Assembly: GCF_038051945.1 (NCBI RefSeq)
Contig: NZ_CP150302.1
Coordinates: 5,208,001-5,272,000, forward strand
Origin: Paenibacillus sp. FSL H3-0469
GTDB lineage: Bacteria; Bacillota; Bacilli; Paenibacillales; Paenibacillaceae
Direction of reading: 5' to 3'
Length of the DNA stretch: 64,000 bases
The translations under genes and the position numbers were made by a program. Positions 35,416 to 44,652 of the stretch are shown in pieces. Numbering within the stretch: the first letter of the stretch is position 1; every line of letters starts with the position of its first letter. A model generated the notes under the pieces. It had not been told where the DNA came from, did no database searches, and was given only the letters and a program-made list of their open reading frames with translations.

Positions 35416-37416
35416 ATGGTGTCCGGTGTATTCAATCGAGTGTACAAGTCCTTCCGTAGCCAGCCCTGGCCAGTGCTGCTGTTCCTGCTTGGGGCAATGG
35501 TCCGTATTCTATACATAACTTCTATTCCACCGGGACTGAATCAGGACGAAGCCTCTATCGGCTATGATGCCTATGCCATATTGCACTACGGAATGGACCG
35601 GAATGGTGTTCATCTGCCGATTCATTTAATCGCCTGGGGCAGCGGGCAGAATGCGCTCTATGCCTACTTGTCCATGCCGTTCATTCTGTTGTTCGGACTA
35701 ACGCCGTTGTCTGTACGGGCGGTTAGCCTGATCATGGGACTACTGGGTATGCTGTTTTTCTATCTCATTATGAAAAGACTGTCGGTCTCGCCTGGGGCCG
35801 GAACAGCTGCTATGTTCTTTATCGCCATTAATCCGTGGCATATTATGATGTCCAGGTGGGCGCTGGAATCGAATCTGTTTCCTACGATGATTTTGATAGC
35901 CGTATACTTTCTGCTGCGCGCCTTTACGAATTCAAGGTGGCTGTATGCCTTTACCGGTATGCTGGCTCTCTCGCTGTATGCTTATGGAACAGCGTATTTT
36001 TTCGTCCCGCTATTTGCACTCGGTACGGCAATTCTTCTATTATATAGCAAGGTCCTGCGGCCCCGTGCCTTGGCCTGGAATTTTATATGGTTTGCGGCAC
36101 TGGCGCTGCCTATATTACTATTTATTATCATTAACCGTTACGCCATGCAGGATATAGCTACTCCGCTGTTCACGATTCCGAAGCTTACGACGCCGCGCGT
36201 GGAGGAGATTTCATCCGTATTCGGCGGCAGGCTGTGGCAGGCCGCTGCGGATAACCTTAGTGCCTTCAGCAAGCTGATGTGGAGCGGGAGGGACGGTTTG
36301 CCCTGGAACTCCATCTCTCCTTACGGGTATGCGTACCCGCTTGCGTTGCCTTTTGCCCTGCTCGGTCTGATCGTTCTCCTGCATTCCTGGTGGACAAGCC
36401 GGCGGGAGAGGGAGAGCGCCGGCAGGGGAGCCGTGCTGCTCTGGTTCCTGGTGGCGGTGCTTATGGCGCTGATTACAACTGTGAATATTAACCGGATTAA
36501 TATTATTTTTTATCCGTTCATTATGCTGGTAAGCACCGGATTCGTCTGGCTGGCAGGCAGAGTCAAAGGCGCAGCCATCCTGGCGGTGGCCGGATTCGCC
36601 GTGATGTTTATTTTATTCTCCAACACGTATTTCCGCGATTTCCCTGAACAAATCGGCCCAGCCTTTTATGAATCTTTGGGGGAGGCTGTCGGATATGCTT
36701 CCGAACACAGTACTGGTGAAGTCTATCTTACGAATCAGGTGAATATGCCTTATATTTATGTACTGTTCTATGAGCAAATCAATCCGCATGATTTCCTGAA
36801 GTCCGTTCAGTATGCCAATCCGGGAGAAGCCTTTCAGCGGGTATCTTCCTTTGGAAGATACAGGTTTGAGGATTTGAACAGGGTGCCTGCGAATACCGCA
36901 TATATCTATGCGAATACTGCTGTGCCGCCTGCGGCAAGTGCCGGATCTAGAGTGAAGCGTTTTGCCAACTATAGCGTACTGCTCACCAGTGAACAGACAG
37001 ACTGGTCTCAAGACACACCTAAGACTGCTGCAGGCGAGTTTGTGAATGGCGGATTTGAGGAAGGGACAATGGGGTGGACCTTCTCTGCTGGTACGGGAGT
37101 GGCCGGCAACAACCCCTTCGCCGGGAGTAAGCTGGCATATCTGGATCCCGGAGCGGAGACCATCGTATCGCAGACTTTTACCGCCACAGCCGGTGAGTAC
37201 AGACTGACCGTTATGTCCAGTAGCGGAGGCAGCGGCGGGAAGATCGGCATTCGGGCAGCCGGTAAGGTGCTTGCCGAGACAGAGCTGCCTGCGGCGGAAG
37301 CCTATCAACAGGTCACACTTCCTGCGGTCACTCTGGAGCAGGGGATACAGGCAGAAGTATACATAACCGGCGGTAATGGCTGGATTAACATTGACGAGGT
37401 GAGGGTAGAACGATGA
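35416..37416 (+). CDS. GT39-like membrane glycosyltransferase with C-terminal lectin-like domain
   Basis: A 666-residue GT-C protein with about 11-12 membrane helices (20-410). The first extracytoplasmic loop holds GLNQDEASIGYDAYAIL, with the acidic DE pair typical of ArnT/PMT enzymes that use polyprenyl-phosphate sugars. Residues about 535-666 form a beta-rich NGGFEEGTMGWTFSAG...WINIDEVRVER module, similar to carbohydrate-binding CBM4/9-like jelly rolls, and would face outside. RBS AGAGGTG precedes the ATG. The stop overlaps the next gene's start (ATGA). Together with the following genes it probably builds a surface protein or polymer glycan. Donor and acceptor are unknown. Confidence 0.85.
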   Translation: MVSGVFNRVYKSFRSQPWPVLLFLLGAMVRILYITSIPPGLNQDEASIGYDAYAILHYGMDRNGVHLPIHLIAWGSGQNALYAYLSMPFILLFGLTPLSVRAVSLIMGLLGMLFFYLIMKRLSVSPGAGTAAMFFIAINPWHIMMSRWALESNLFPTMILIAVYFLLRAFTNSRWLYAFTGMLALSLYAYGTAYFFVPLFALGTAILLLYSKVLRPRALAWNFIWFAALALPILLFIIINRYAMQDIATPLFTIPKLTTPRVEEISSVFGGRLWQAAADNLSAFSKLMWSGRDGLPWNSISPYGYAYPLALPFALLGLIVLLHSWWTSRRERESAGRGAVLLWFLVAVLMALITTVNINRINIIFYPFIMLVSTGFVWLAGRVKGAAILAVAGFAVMFILFSNTYFRDFPEQIGPAFYESLGEAVGYASEHSTGEVYLTNQVNMPYIYVLFYEQINPHDFLKSVQYANPGEAFQRVSSFGRYRFEDLNRVPANTAYIYANTAVPPAASAGSRVKRFANYSVLLTSEQTDWSQDTPKTAAGEFVNGGFEEGTMGWTFSAGTGVAGNNPFAGSKLAYLDPGAETIVSQTFTATAGEYRLTVMSSSGGSGGKIGIRAAGKVLAETELPAAEAYQQVTLPAVTLEQGIQAEVYITGGNGWINIDEVRVER

Positions 37417-40400
37417 CCAAGAATGTACGTGCAGCGGCAACCGTTATATTAATGCTCTTCTTATTTATTCTTCCTGTAACAAGCATTTATGCCGAAAGGA
37501 ATCTATTGCAGAACCCGGGCTTTGAAGAAGGGGAAGAGGGGGCCCCGGCAGGCTGGAGCAAGGACATGTGGATTGCCGGAGATGCGGCAGGCTCCATATC
37601 CGTTCAGTCCGAAGAGGTTCATTCCGGCAGCAAAGCGGCGGTTATCGAGAACCTGGAGCCTAATCACCTGAAGTGGGTGCAGACCGTTACCGTTGTGCCG
37701 GATAGCTACTACAGAATCTCTGGATATGTCAAAATAGCCAGCATCGCAGGCGGGGGAATCGGGGCCAACATCTTCCCGGTAGGCATTGGGGGCGGTTACC
37801 CCGCTACCAGCGACACCGGCGGTGAATGGCAGCGTCTGGAGTTCATCGGCCAGACCGGCAAGGAGCAGACCGAGATCGGAATCGGCGCTGCGCTCGGCGG
37901 CTATGCTAATCTGGTTCAGGGCAAGGCCTATTTCGATGATCTGTCCGTAGAGAAGCTGGATACAGTGCCGGAGGGATCGAATATAATTTCGCTGGACAGC
38001 GGAGCCCAGGCTCCCCCGGCAGATGCGGATGGAGGAAGCAAGCCGGAGGAAGTGCCGCATAAGGTATCTCCGGCCAAGCTGCTGCTGCTCTCTGGAGCTT
38101 TCTGCCTGTTCTTTGCTTTTCTATACACAAGAGCCTTCCGCAGTGAGCGTCTGCTGAGACAGGAGGATGTAATCTACACCCGCTGGCTGTACGTTTTGTT
38201 CGGGGCGGCATTCATCCTGCGGATCTGGATCGGCCTTACGGCCCAGGGCTACAAGAATGATATGAACACCTTCATGGCCTGGGGCCAGCGCCTGACTGAC
38301 CTTGGACCGGGCAAATTCTATGAGGAAGGTTATTTCGCTGATTACCCGCCGGGGTACTTATATGTGCTATACCTGCTGAGCCTGCTGCGCGGATTGTTTA
38401 ATTTTGCGGGCGGATCAGGTGCCGAGACGGTTCTCTTCAAGCTGCCTGCGATGCTCTCTGATTTGGTGCTTGGCTGGATTATCTATAAGAGCGCGCGTAC
38501 AAGGCTCGGCTCCGGGCTGGCTATGGGACTAATGATGCTGTTCCTGTTCAATCCGGCTGTGCTGATGGACTCGGCAGCCTGGGGGCAGGCGGATTCCTTT
38601 TTCCTCATCTTCCTGCTGCTCAGTATAATGGGGGTTGTTGATAAGCGCTTTGTACGTGCGGCGGTCTTCTTTGCCGTCGCTACATTGATCAAGCCGCAGG
38701 CGCTGATCTTCACACCTGTGCTGCTGCTTGCCTTCTACCATCACCGGGCCTGGAAGCAGCTTGCGCTGGGCGCCCTGTACGGACTGGGGATTTTTCTTGT
38801 CCTCGCAGCCCCGTTCTTCTGGAACAACGGCGGGTTTGCAGGCTTGATTAACCTTTACAAAAGCACACTGTCCTCCTATCCGTATTCCACAGTGAATGCA
38901 TTCAACCTGTATGCCTTGACCGATCCGATGTGGTCGGCGCTGGACGTGACCTGGCTCGGCATCCCTTACCGTATCTGGGGCTTTATTTTCATCCTGGTAG
39001 CAGTTGCACTTGCAGCGTATTATTCCTTCAATACCAAGGACCGCAAGGATCTCTCCAAGTCCTACTTCATCGCTATGGTGCTGATCACGATTGTCTTCGT
39101 ATTCGGTACCAAAATGCATGAGCGTTACTTGTATCCGGTACTGATCCTGTCCTTATTCGCCTTCATGGAGAGCCGGGACCGGCGGTTCCTGACCCTGTTC
39201 CTCGGGTTCTCTCTGACCCAGTACATCAATGTTGGTTATACGCTGGCGTACCTGAATACCGGCGGAAATCCGCCGGCTGACGGCATTGTGCTGGTTACAG
39301 CTATTACCACTATCATTCTTGCGATATATCTGCTCTATATTGGATACGATGTATATATCCGCCGAACTGCGAAGCTTTTACCTGAGCCGGTTACCCCTAA
39401 GGAGGCGTACGCAGCAGATCTGCTGCTTGCAGAAGGCATCAAGCCGCTTGCCCCTGCTGAGCGGCGTTCTCCGCTGAAGCTGAAGCGCAGAGACTGGATC
39501 TGGATGCTCGGCATCACCGCGTTGTACGGAGCGCTTGCCCTCTATCATCTGGGTGATAACAAGGCACCTGAGACTCTGTGGGAGCCGGCGGCCAGCGGTG
39601 AGAGCTTCTATGTGGATCTGGGGCAGGCCCGTCAGCTGGAGCGGGTTAATGTCTTCGGTGGTGTCGGGACCGGGAAGTTTCAGCTGGAATTCAGCCAGAC
39701 CCCTGATAATTGGAGCAACCCGCTTGAGGTAAGCGAGGATGTCGGCAATGTCTTCATCTGGAAAAGCCAGCCGCTTAACGTATCCGCAAGATATGTTAAG
39801 CTCTCGGTTACGTCTCCAGGCTTCACTCTTAACGAGATGGCCTTCTATGAGCAGGGGGCACCGAAGGTCCCTCTGACCATAGCAAGCGTAACACCTGATT
39901 CGGGAGCAGCTAAAAGAGGAGCGCCGGCCAATCTGTTCGATGAGCAGTCCGTCATACCGGAGAACTCTAATTTCATGAACAGTACGTATTTTGATGAGAT
40001 CTATCATGCCCGTACGGCTTATGAGCATTATCATAATATTGTTCCTTATGAGAATACGCACCCGCCGCTTGGCAAGCTGCTGATCGGGCTAGGAATGGAG
40101 CTGTTCGGCGTCAATCCGTTCGGGTGGCGGATCATAGGCACCTTGTTCGGGATTGCGATGCTGCCGCTGATCTATATCATGGCCATGCGCTTGTTCCGTA
40201 AGACTACCTATGCGGCACTGGCAACAGGATTGTTCGCTCTGGACTTCATGCATTTCACCCAGACGCGGATATCAACCATCGATGTGTACGGTGTATTCTT
40301 CATTATGCTGATGTTCTATTTCATGCAGCGGTATTTCACGATGAATTTCTACCGGGTGCCGCTGCGGACAACGCTTGTTCCGCTGTTCTGGTCAGGACTG

Positions 40401-41249
40401 TTCTTCGGTATCGGGGTTGCTTCGAAGTGGATCGTGATTTACGGAGGCGCGGGGCTTGCTATTATGCTTGCGCTGGTACTTTTTGAACGCTACAGAGAAT
40501 ACAAGGCTGCCGGACGTCTGCTGGCTGAAGGCAAGCTGGGCGGACAGGAACTCAAAGCCGCCTGCAGGACCGCAGATCAGTTCTTCTGGAAGAATACAGT
40601 GATCACCTTGGTTAGCTGTATAGGATTCTTCATTGTTATTCCGGGTATCGTATATAGTTTGTCCTTCATTCCTTCACTGTCTGCATCAGCAGAGGGCTTC
40701 ACCGTTAAGGGCCTGATTGATGCCCAGAAGAATATGTACAACTATCACAGCCAGCTTGTAGCAACACATCCGTTCGCCTCCTCCTGGTGGGAGTGGCCGT
40801 TCATGAAGCGTCCCGTGTGGTTCTTCAGCGGCGGCGAAGGCTTACCCGCAGGCAAAACGAGCAGCATAGTTACCATGGGCAATCCGCTGATCTGGTGGAC
40901 AGGAATCTTCGCAATGCTGGCCGCCGTATGGTTCACTGTGAAGCGCCGGGACAAGAACCTGTATATGATCTGGATCGCCTTCTTCTCACAATATGTTCCC
41001 TGGATGCTTGTGCCGCGTGAGACGTTCCTGTACCATTACTTTGCGATGGTGCCGTTTATGATTCTATCCATTGTGTACATCCTGAAGCTGCTTGACAGCA
41101 GGTTCCAGGGTGCCAGATATTTGCGGTACGCCTATGTTGCGGCTGCCGCCATCCTGTTTGTAATGTTCTATCCGGTCTTATCCGGCATGCAGGTGAACAG
41201 CAGTTATATCATTCAAGTACTTCGCTGGTTCCCTTCCTGGGTATTCTAG
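37413..41249 (+). CDS. Giant double GT-C protein: lectin-like + GT-C + discoidin-like + PMT domain
   Basis: A 1278-residue membrane protein. A signal segment (1-27) is followed by a beta-rich NPGFEEGEEGAPAGW module (28-180, CBM-like), then a first GT-C domain (about 219-650) with DYPPGYLYVLYLL and several helices. A soluble discoidin-like module follows (about 715-820, GESFYVDLGQARQLERVNVF). The last part is a protein O-mannosyltransferase domain (about 850-1278) with FDEIYHARTAYEHYH, ENTHPPLGKLLIGLGMELFG and a KWIVIYGGAG helix. PMT enzymes move mannose from polyprenyl-phosphate-mannose to Ser/Thr of exported proteins. Having two GT-C cores in one chain is unusual. It overlaps the gene before it by four bases. 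Confidence 0.85.
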   Translation: MTKNVRAAATVILMLFLFILPVTSIYAERNLLQNPGFEEGEEGAPAGWSKDMWIAGDAAGSISVQSEEVHSGSKAAVIENLEPNHLKWVQTVTVVPDSYYRISGYVKIASIAGGGIGANIFPVGIGGGYPATSDTGGEWQRLEFIGQTGKEQTEIGIGAALGGYANLVQGKAYFDDLSVEKLDTVPEGSNIISLDSGAQAPPADADGGSKPEEVPHKVSPAKLLLLSGAFCLFFAFLYTRAFRSERLLRQEDVIYTRWLYVLFGAAFILRIWIGLTAQGYKNDMNTFMAWGQRLTDLGPGKFYEEGYFADYPPGYLYVLYLLSLLRGLFNFAGGSGAETVLFKLPAMLSDLVLGWIIYKSARTRLGSGLAMGLMMLFLFNPAVLMDSAAWGQADSFFLIFLLLSIMGVVDKRFVRAAVFFAVATLIKPQALIFTPVLLLAFYHHRAWKQLALGALYGLGIFLVLAAPFFWNNGGFAGLINLYKSTLSSYPYSTVNAFNLYALTDPMWSALDVTWLGIPYRIWGFIFILVAVALAAYYSFNTKDRKDLSKSYFIAMVLITIVFVFGTKMHERYLYPVLILSLFAFMESRDRRFLTLFLGFSLTQYINVGYTLAYLNTGGNPPADGIVLVTAITTIILAIYLLYIGYDVYIRRTAKLLPEPVTPKEAYAADLLLAEGIKPLAPAERRSPLKLKRRDWIWMLGITALYGALALYHLGDNKAPETLWEPAASGESFYVDLGQARQLERVNVFGGVGTGKFQLEFSQTPDNWSNPLEVSEDVGNVFIWKSQPLNVSARYVKLSVTSPGFTLNEMAFYEQGAPKVPLTIASVTPDSGAAKRGAPANLFDEQSVIPENSNFMNSTYFDEIYHARTAYEHYHNIVPYENTHPPLGKLLIGLGMELFGVNPFGWRIIGTLFGIAMLPLIYIMAMRLFRKTTYAALATGLFALDFMHFTQTRISTIDVYGVFFIMLMFYFMQRYFTMNFYRVPLRTTLVPLFWSGLFFGIGVASKWIVIYGGAGLAIMLALVLFERYREYKAAGRLLAEGKLGGQELKAACRTADQFFWKNTVITLVSCIGFFIVIPGIVYSLSFIPSLSASAEGFTVKGLIDAQKNMYNYHSQLVATHPFASSWWEWPFMKRPVWFFSGGEGLPAGKTSSIVTMGNPLIWWTGIFAMLAAVWFTVKRRDKNLYMIWIAFFSQYVPWMLVPRETFLYHYFAMVPFMILSIVYILKLLDSRFQGARYLRYAYVAAAAILFVMFYPVLSGMQVNSSYIIQVLRWFPSWVF

Positions 41250-41344
41250 GAGGGGAGCTGTAAGAGCCCATAGTTGTTGAAAGCTGATGTTGAAGAGGCG
41301 CATCAAAGAAGCTGTGGCTTACAATAAATTTAGGAGGAACCCTT

Positions 41345-42322
41345 GTGAAGGCCAGATATAGTGTAATTGTGCCCATGTATAATGAGGAGGAAGTCATTCA
41401 GGTAACCTACGAGCGGCTCAAAAAAGTAATGGATGAGTGCGGGGATACCTATGAGCTTGTGTTCGTCAATGACGGCAGCCGGGACCGTACGGCTGAGATT
41501 ATGCGCGGAATCAGTAATAGGGATGAGCATGTCAAGCTGATTGACTTCTCCCGTAACTTCGGCCACCAGGTGGCGATTACGGCGGGCATGGATTATGCTG
41601 AAGGTCAGGCTGTCGTGGTGATTGACGCAGATCTCCAGGACCCGCCGGAGGTCATTCTGCAGATGATCGCCAAGTGGAAGGAAGGCTATGAGGTAGTCTA
41701 TGCCAAGCGGCTGAAGCGCCACGGAGAGACTTTTTTCAAGAAGGTTACGGCCAAAATCTTTTACCGTCTGCTCAGCAGCATGACCAGTGTGGAGATTCCC
41801 ACAGATACCGGGGATTTCCGGCTGATCGACCGCAAGGTCTGCGATGTGCTGCGCGGTCTGAAGGAGAAGAACCGTTATGTACGGGGGCTGGTGAGCTGGG
41901 TCGGCTTCCGGCAGACCATGGTGGAATATGTGCGGGAGGAACGCTACGCCGGGGAGACGAAATATCCGCTCAAAAAAATGATCCGCTTTGCGCTCGACGG
42001 AATCACCTCCTTCTCGCATAAGCCGCTCAAAATCGCCTCCTATATCGGCTTCTTCCTGTCCTTCTCCAGCTTCATCTACCTGTTCCTGGTCTTATTCCAG
42101 AAGGTCTTCACCTCCTGGACCGTGCCGGGCTGGGCGTCCATTGTCGGGGTGAACCTGTTGTTTAACGGCATTGTGCTGATGCTGCTGGGCGTCATTGGGG
42201 AATACATCGGACGGATCTATGACGAATCAAAGGATAGACCGCTCTATATCGTGCGCGAGACCAGAGGCTACCCGGATACAGAGTCTGAAGACACCCGGAA
42301 GGAAAGCGATTATGCAAGATAA
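41345..42322 (+). CDS. Polyprenyl-phosphate glycosyltransferase, GT2 (GtrB/DPMS-like)
   Basis: A 325-residue GT2 enzyme. The GT-A domain has SVIVPMYNEEEVI, VNDGSRDRT and IDADLQDPPE (the metal-binding DAD and acceptor loop), and SRNFGHQVAITAGMD as in CsbB/YkoT/GtrB. Two C-terminal helices anchor it to the membrane (about 233-260 and 268-295). It should transfer a sugar from an NDP-sugar to undecaprenyl phosphate on the cytoplasmic side, supplying the PMT-type genes upstream. It starts at GTG 41345 after AGGAGG. The end overlaps gtrA by 11 bases. Confidence 0.93.
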   Translation: MKARYSVIVPMYNEEEVIQVTYERLKKVMDECGDTYELVFVNDGSRDRTAEIMRGISNRDEHVKLIDFSRNFGHQVAITAGMDYAEGQAVVVIDADLQDPPEVILQMIAKWKEGYEVVYAKRLKRHGETFFKKVTAKIFYRLLSSMTSVEIPTDTGDFRLIDRKVCDVLRGLKEKNRYVRGLVSWVGFRQTMVEYVREERYAGETKYPLKKMIRFALDGITSFSHKPLKIASYIGFFLSFSSFIYLFLVLFQKVFTSWTVPGWASIVGVNLLFNGIVLMLLGVIGEYIGRIYDESKDRPLYIVRETRGYPDTESEDTRKESDYAR

Positions 42323-42716
42323 GGCTTGGCGCGCAGGCATGATCCAGTTTCTGAAATTTAATGCGGTGGGCCTGCTTAACACATTCATAGATTTTGCGGT
42401 ATTTACCCTGCTGCATTCCCTGGGGATGCTTAACACCCCTGCACAGATTATTTCCTATAGCGCCGGGACGGCCAACAGCTTTTTCTGGAATAAGAAGGTG
42501 ACCTTTAAGGGAAGGGACAGAGGCGGGAATGGCGGCTTTGACCGGATGCAGCTGGTGAGATTTATTGTGCTGAATCTGCTGGTGCTGGGCATTTCGGTGC
42601 TGTTGATTCATCTTCTGACTGACCGGCTGGGGATACAGGTGCTCCTGGCCAAGGTGCTGGTTACCTTCATAACAGTGATCATTAATTTCTTTGGAAGCCG
42701 GAAATGGGTATTCTAA
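42312..42716 (+). CDS. GtrA family protein
   Basis: A 134-residue membrane protein with four helices. The GtrA pattern is FLKFNAVGLLNTFIDFAVF, SYSAGTANSFFWNKKVTF and a terminal INFFGSRKWVF. GtrA proteins are thought to flip polyprenyl-phosphate-linked sugars across the membrane. Placement directly after the GT2 gene, with overlap, supports this. ATG 42312 has GGAAGGAAAG upstream; the open frame before it runs through the GT2 gene in another phase and is not coding. Confidence 0.92.
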   Translation: MQDKAWRAGMIQFLKFNAVGLLNTFIDFAVFTLLHSLGMLNTPAQIISYSAGTANSFFWNKKVTFKGRDRGGNGGFDRMQLVRFIVLNLLVLGISVLLIHLLTDRLGIQVLLAKVLVTFITVIINFFGSRKWVF

Positions 42717-42783
42717 AGAGACAGTATATCTTCCCCGTATTCTGCGGCGGGAGTACTTATTCTATATTGCGGAGGCGATTGTC

Positions 42784-43437
42784 ATGCGGAAGTTATCCTA
42801 TTTGATTATACTTGCCGGGGTCCTGATTATGCTCTACCCCAAAGGAAGCGAATGGTACGAGGACCGTCAGCAGCAGAAGCTGCTGGAAGAGGCCGAACAG
42901 GCCTATAGTGAAATCGTTCCTTCGGCTACCGCTCCTGCCAGCCAGGATCTGAGCAAGCCTTATGCGGAAGTCACCCAGCTGCTGGCGGAAGAGTCTGGTG
43001 CAGAAGAGCCGGTGCCCACTACAGCGCCCGAGATTGAAGTTGGAGGCAAGATCACTGCCATTATTGAAATTGACAAAATCGATCTGAAGCTGCCTGTACT
43101 GGAGGGCGCCACCAAGACTAATATGAAGCATGCTGCGGCGCATATGAAGGAGACAGCTCCGATTGGCGCGGTAGGCAATGCAGCGATTGCGGCACACCGG
43201 TCAAGAACGGCAGGGCGGCTGTTCAACAGACTGGATGAGGTCGGTAAAGGGGATACCATTACTGTTATTACAAGCGGCCAGGAATACAAATATGTTGTAT
43301 ATGATGTATCTATTGTAGAGCCTACTGATATTTCGGTACTGAAGGGAAAGGATGATGATAAGATTCTGACCCTTATTACCTGTGATCCGCTTGTCAACCC
43401 GACCCACAGACTTATCATTCATGCGAAGCTGACCTGA
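42784..43437 (+). CDS. Class D-like sortase
   Basis: A 217-residue sortase with an N-terminal membrane anchor (LSYLIILAGVLIMLYP), a linker of about 75 residues and the sortase barrel. The catalytic His is in NAAIAAHRSRTAGRLFNRL (near 137), the Cys in TLITCDP (near 200) and the Arg in THRLIIHAKL. The TLxTC context and single N-terminal anchor fit class D. It would cleave an LPXTG-like signal and link proteins to the wall. No substrate gene with such a motif is in this window. ATG 42784 follows GCGGAGGCG. It closes the glycosyltransferase cluster and lies just before the c-di-GMP riboswitches. Confidence 0.9.
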   Translation: MRKLSYLIILAGVLIMLYPKGSEWYEDRQQQKLLEEAEQAYSEIVPSATAPASQDLSKPYAEVTQLLAEESGAEEPVPTTAPEIEVGGKITAIIEIDKIDLKLPVLEGATKTNMKHAAAHMKETAPIGAVGNAAIAAHRSRTAGRLFNRLDEVGKGDTITVITSGQEYKYVVYDVSIVEPTDISVLKGKDDDKILTLITCDPLVNPTHRLIIHAKLT

Positions 43438-43516
43438 ATCCATCAAGACAAGGCGATAAAGGTCGAAAAAACATAAAATTTTAGTATATTTGTGGTGGAA
43501 TCTAGCAATTTGGGTC

Positions 43517-43544
43517 TTGATAATAGATAGAGGTATGGTAAGAT
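43517..43544 (+). promoter_or_regulatory. Promoter of the riboswitch-transglutaminase unit
   Basis: TTGATA (43517-43522), a 16-base spacer and TAAGAT (43539-43544), about 20 bases before the first aptamer. It gives the riboswitch region its own transcript, separate from the sortase gene. Confidence 0.6.
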
Positions 43545-43565
43545 AGAACTATCAGAAGCTAATAC

Positions 43566-43643
43566 ACGATAACGGCAAACCTATCGAAAGATAGGGACGC
43601 AAAGCTACAGGGCCTTCCCGTCATGGATGGCAGCCAGCTACCG
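43566..43643 (+). ncRNA. c-di-GMP-I (GEMM) riboswitch, first of tandem pair
   Basis: It contains the GEMM-I core: ACGGCAAACC, a GAAA-capped stem (CTATC/GATAG), GGGACGCAAAGC, the receptor helix GGGCC..., and GGCAGCCAGCTACCGA. The G just before CAAACC (position 20), the A in GCAAAGC (47) and the C of ACCG (92) are kept, which predicts c-di-GMP rather than cGAMP. A run of seven T (43655-43661) follows 12 bases later, so this copy probably acts on transcription termination. Confidence 0.95.
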
Positions 43644-43720
43644 AATGAAGAGGCTTTTTTTGTTTGTTTTAATTCAGAATCTGTCATTATGTGGTAGTAG
43701 ATTGGACAGATAAAGCTTAT

Positions 43721-43797
43721 ACGATAACGGCAAACCTATCGAAAGGTAGGGACGCAAAGCTAAAGGGCCTTCCCGTAAGAATGGCAGCCAGCTACCG
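43721..43797 (+). ncRNA. c-di-GMP-I (GEMM) riboswitch, second of tandem pair
   Basis: Nearly identical to the first copy, 155 bases downstream, with the same specificity residues. Its 3' strand GCTACCGAAA runs straight into the ribosome site GAAAGGGG (43797-43804) of the gene at 43813. This copy is therefore placed to act on translation initiation. No T-run follows it. Confidence 0.95.
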
Positions 43798-43812
43798 AAA
43801 GGGGTTTTATCC

Positions 43813-44622
43813 ATGAAGAAGTTTTATTTAATGTTGATTACACTTTTTGTGATCGTCACTTCTGTACAGACAGGCACTGCTCAAGCCGCTAATGCAGATT
43901 CAAGCTGGTTAAATGTTGGACAACTTGATCAAGGGGTTATCGGGGTATCGTACGATGTTCCTAAGGATAAGAAGATGAAGCTCATGATTACCAAGGGCAA
44001 CAACAGCTATACTTACAACTTATACACTTCCAAACCGAACGAGACGTTCCCGCTGCAACAAGGCAATGGCTCTTATAAGGTCTCTGTTCTTGAGAATACT
44101 ACCGGCAACAAGTACAAAGTACTATCTTCCGAGACTGTATCTCTCTCCATGAGCAATGTGAATGCCGTATATTTGAGCTCCGTACAGAATGTAAAGTGGA
44201 GTTCTTCCGATAAATCCGTTCAAAAGGCAGCCCAGCTTACAAAGGGTCTGACTACAGATGCAGACAAAGTTAAGGCTATCTACAATTACATCGTAACTAA
44301 CGTGAAATATGATTACTCTTTGGCTAACAGCGTAAGCACAGATTATATTCCGAACAACGATAACACGCTTGCTACCAACAAAGGGATCTGTTACGATTAC
44401 GCATCCTTGTTCGCTACAATGCTCCGCAGTGAAGGTATTCCAACCAAATTGGTTATGGGGAATACAAGCTATGTAACTTCATACCATGCCTGGAATGAAG
44501 TGTTCCTGAACGGCAAATGGGTAACGATTGATACTACAGTCGATGCAGGTCTGGGTAAAAACGCAGCATCAACTGAACTGGTCAAATCAGCAAGCAAATA
44601 TACTGCAGCGAAATTCTACTAA
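43813..44622 (+). CDS. Secreted transglutaminase-like protein under c-di-GMP riboswitch control
   Basis: A 269-residue exported protein with a signal peptide (MKKFYLMLITLFVIVTSVQ, cleavage near AQA-AN about residue 26), a beta-rich N-terminal part (30-130) and a transglutaminase core (135-250). The core has the triad Cys in KGICYDYASLF (near 192), His in SYHAWNEVFL (near 224) and Asp in WVTIDTT (near 240). Members are cysteine proteases, transglutaminases or peptide-binding relatives. There is no sorting signal or membrane anchor at the C-terminus. GC content is lower than in the neighbours. The two riboswitches upstream tie its production to c-di-GMP, that is, to the motile/sessile switch. 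Confidence 0.9.
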   Translation: MKKFYLMLITLFVIVTSVQTGTAQAANADSSWLNVGQLDQGVIGVSYDVPKDKKMKLMITKGNNSYTYNLYTSKPNETFPLQQGNGSYKVSVLENTTGNKYKVLSSETVSLSMSNVNAVYLSSVQNVKWSSSDKSVQKAAQLTKGLTTDADKVKAIYNYIVTNVKYDYSLANSVSTDYIPNNDNTLATNKGICYDYASLFATMLRSEGIPTKLVMGNTSYVTSYHAWNEVFLNGKWVTIDTTVDAGLGKNAASTELVKSASKYTAAKFY

Positions 44623-44652
44623 GGATAGCTGTGAACTATAGCATTACCTGAG

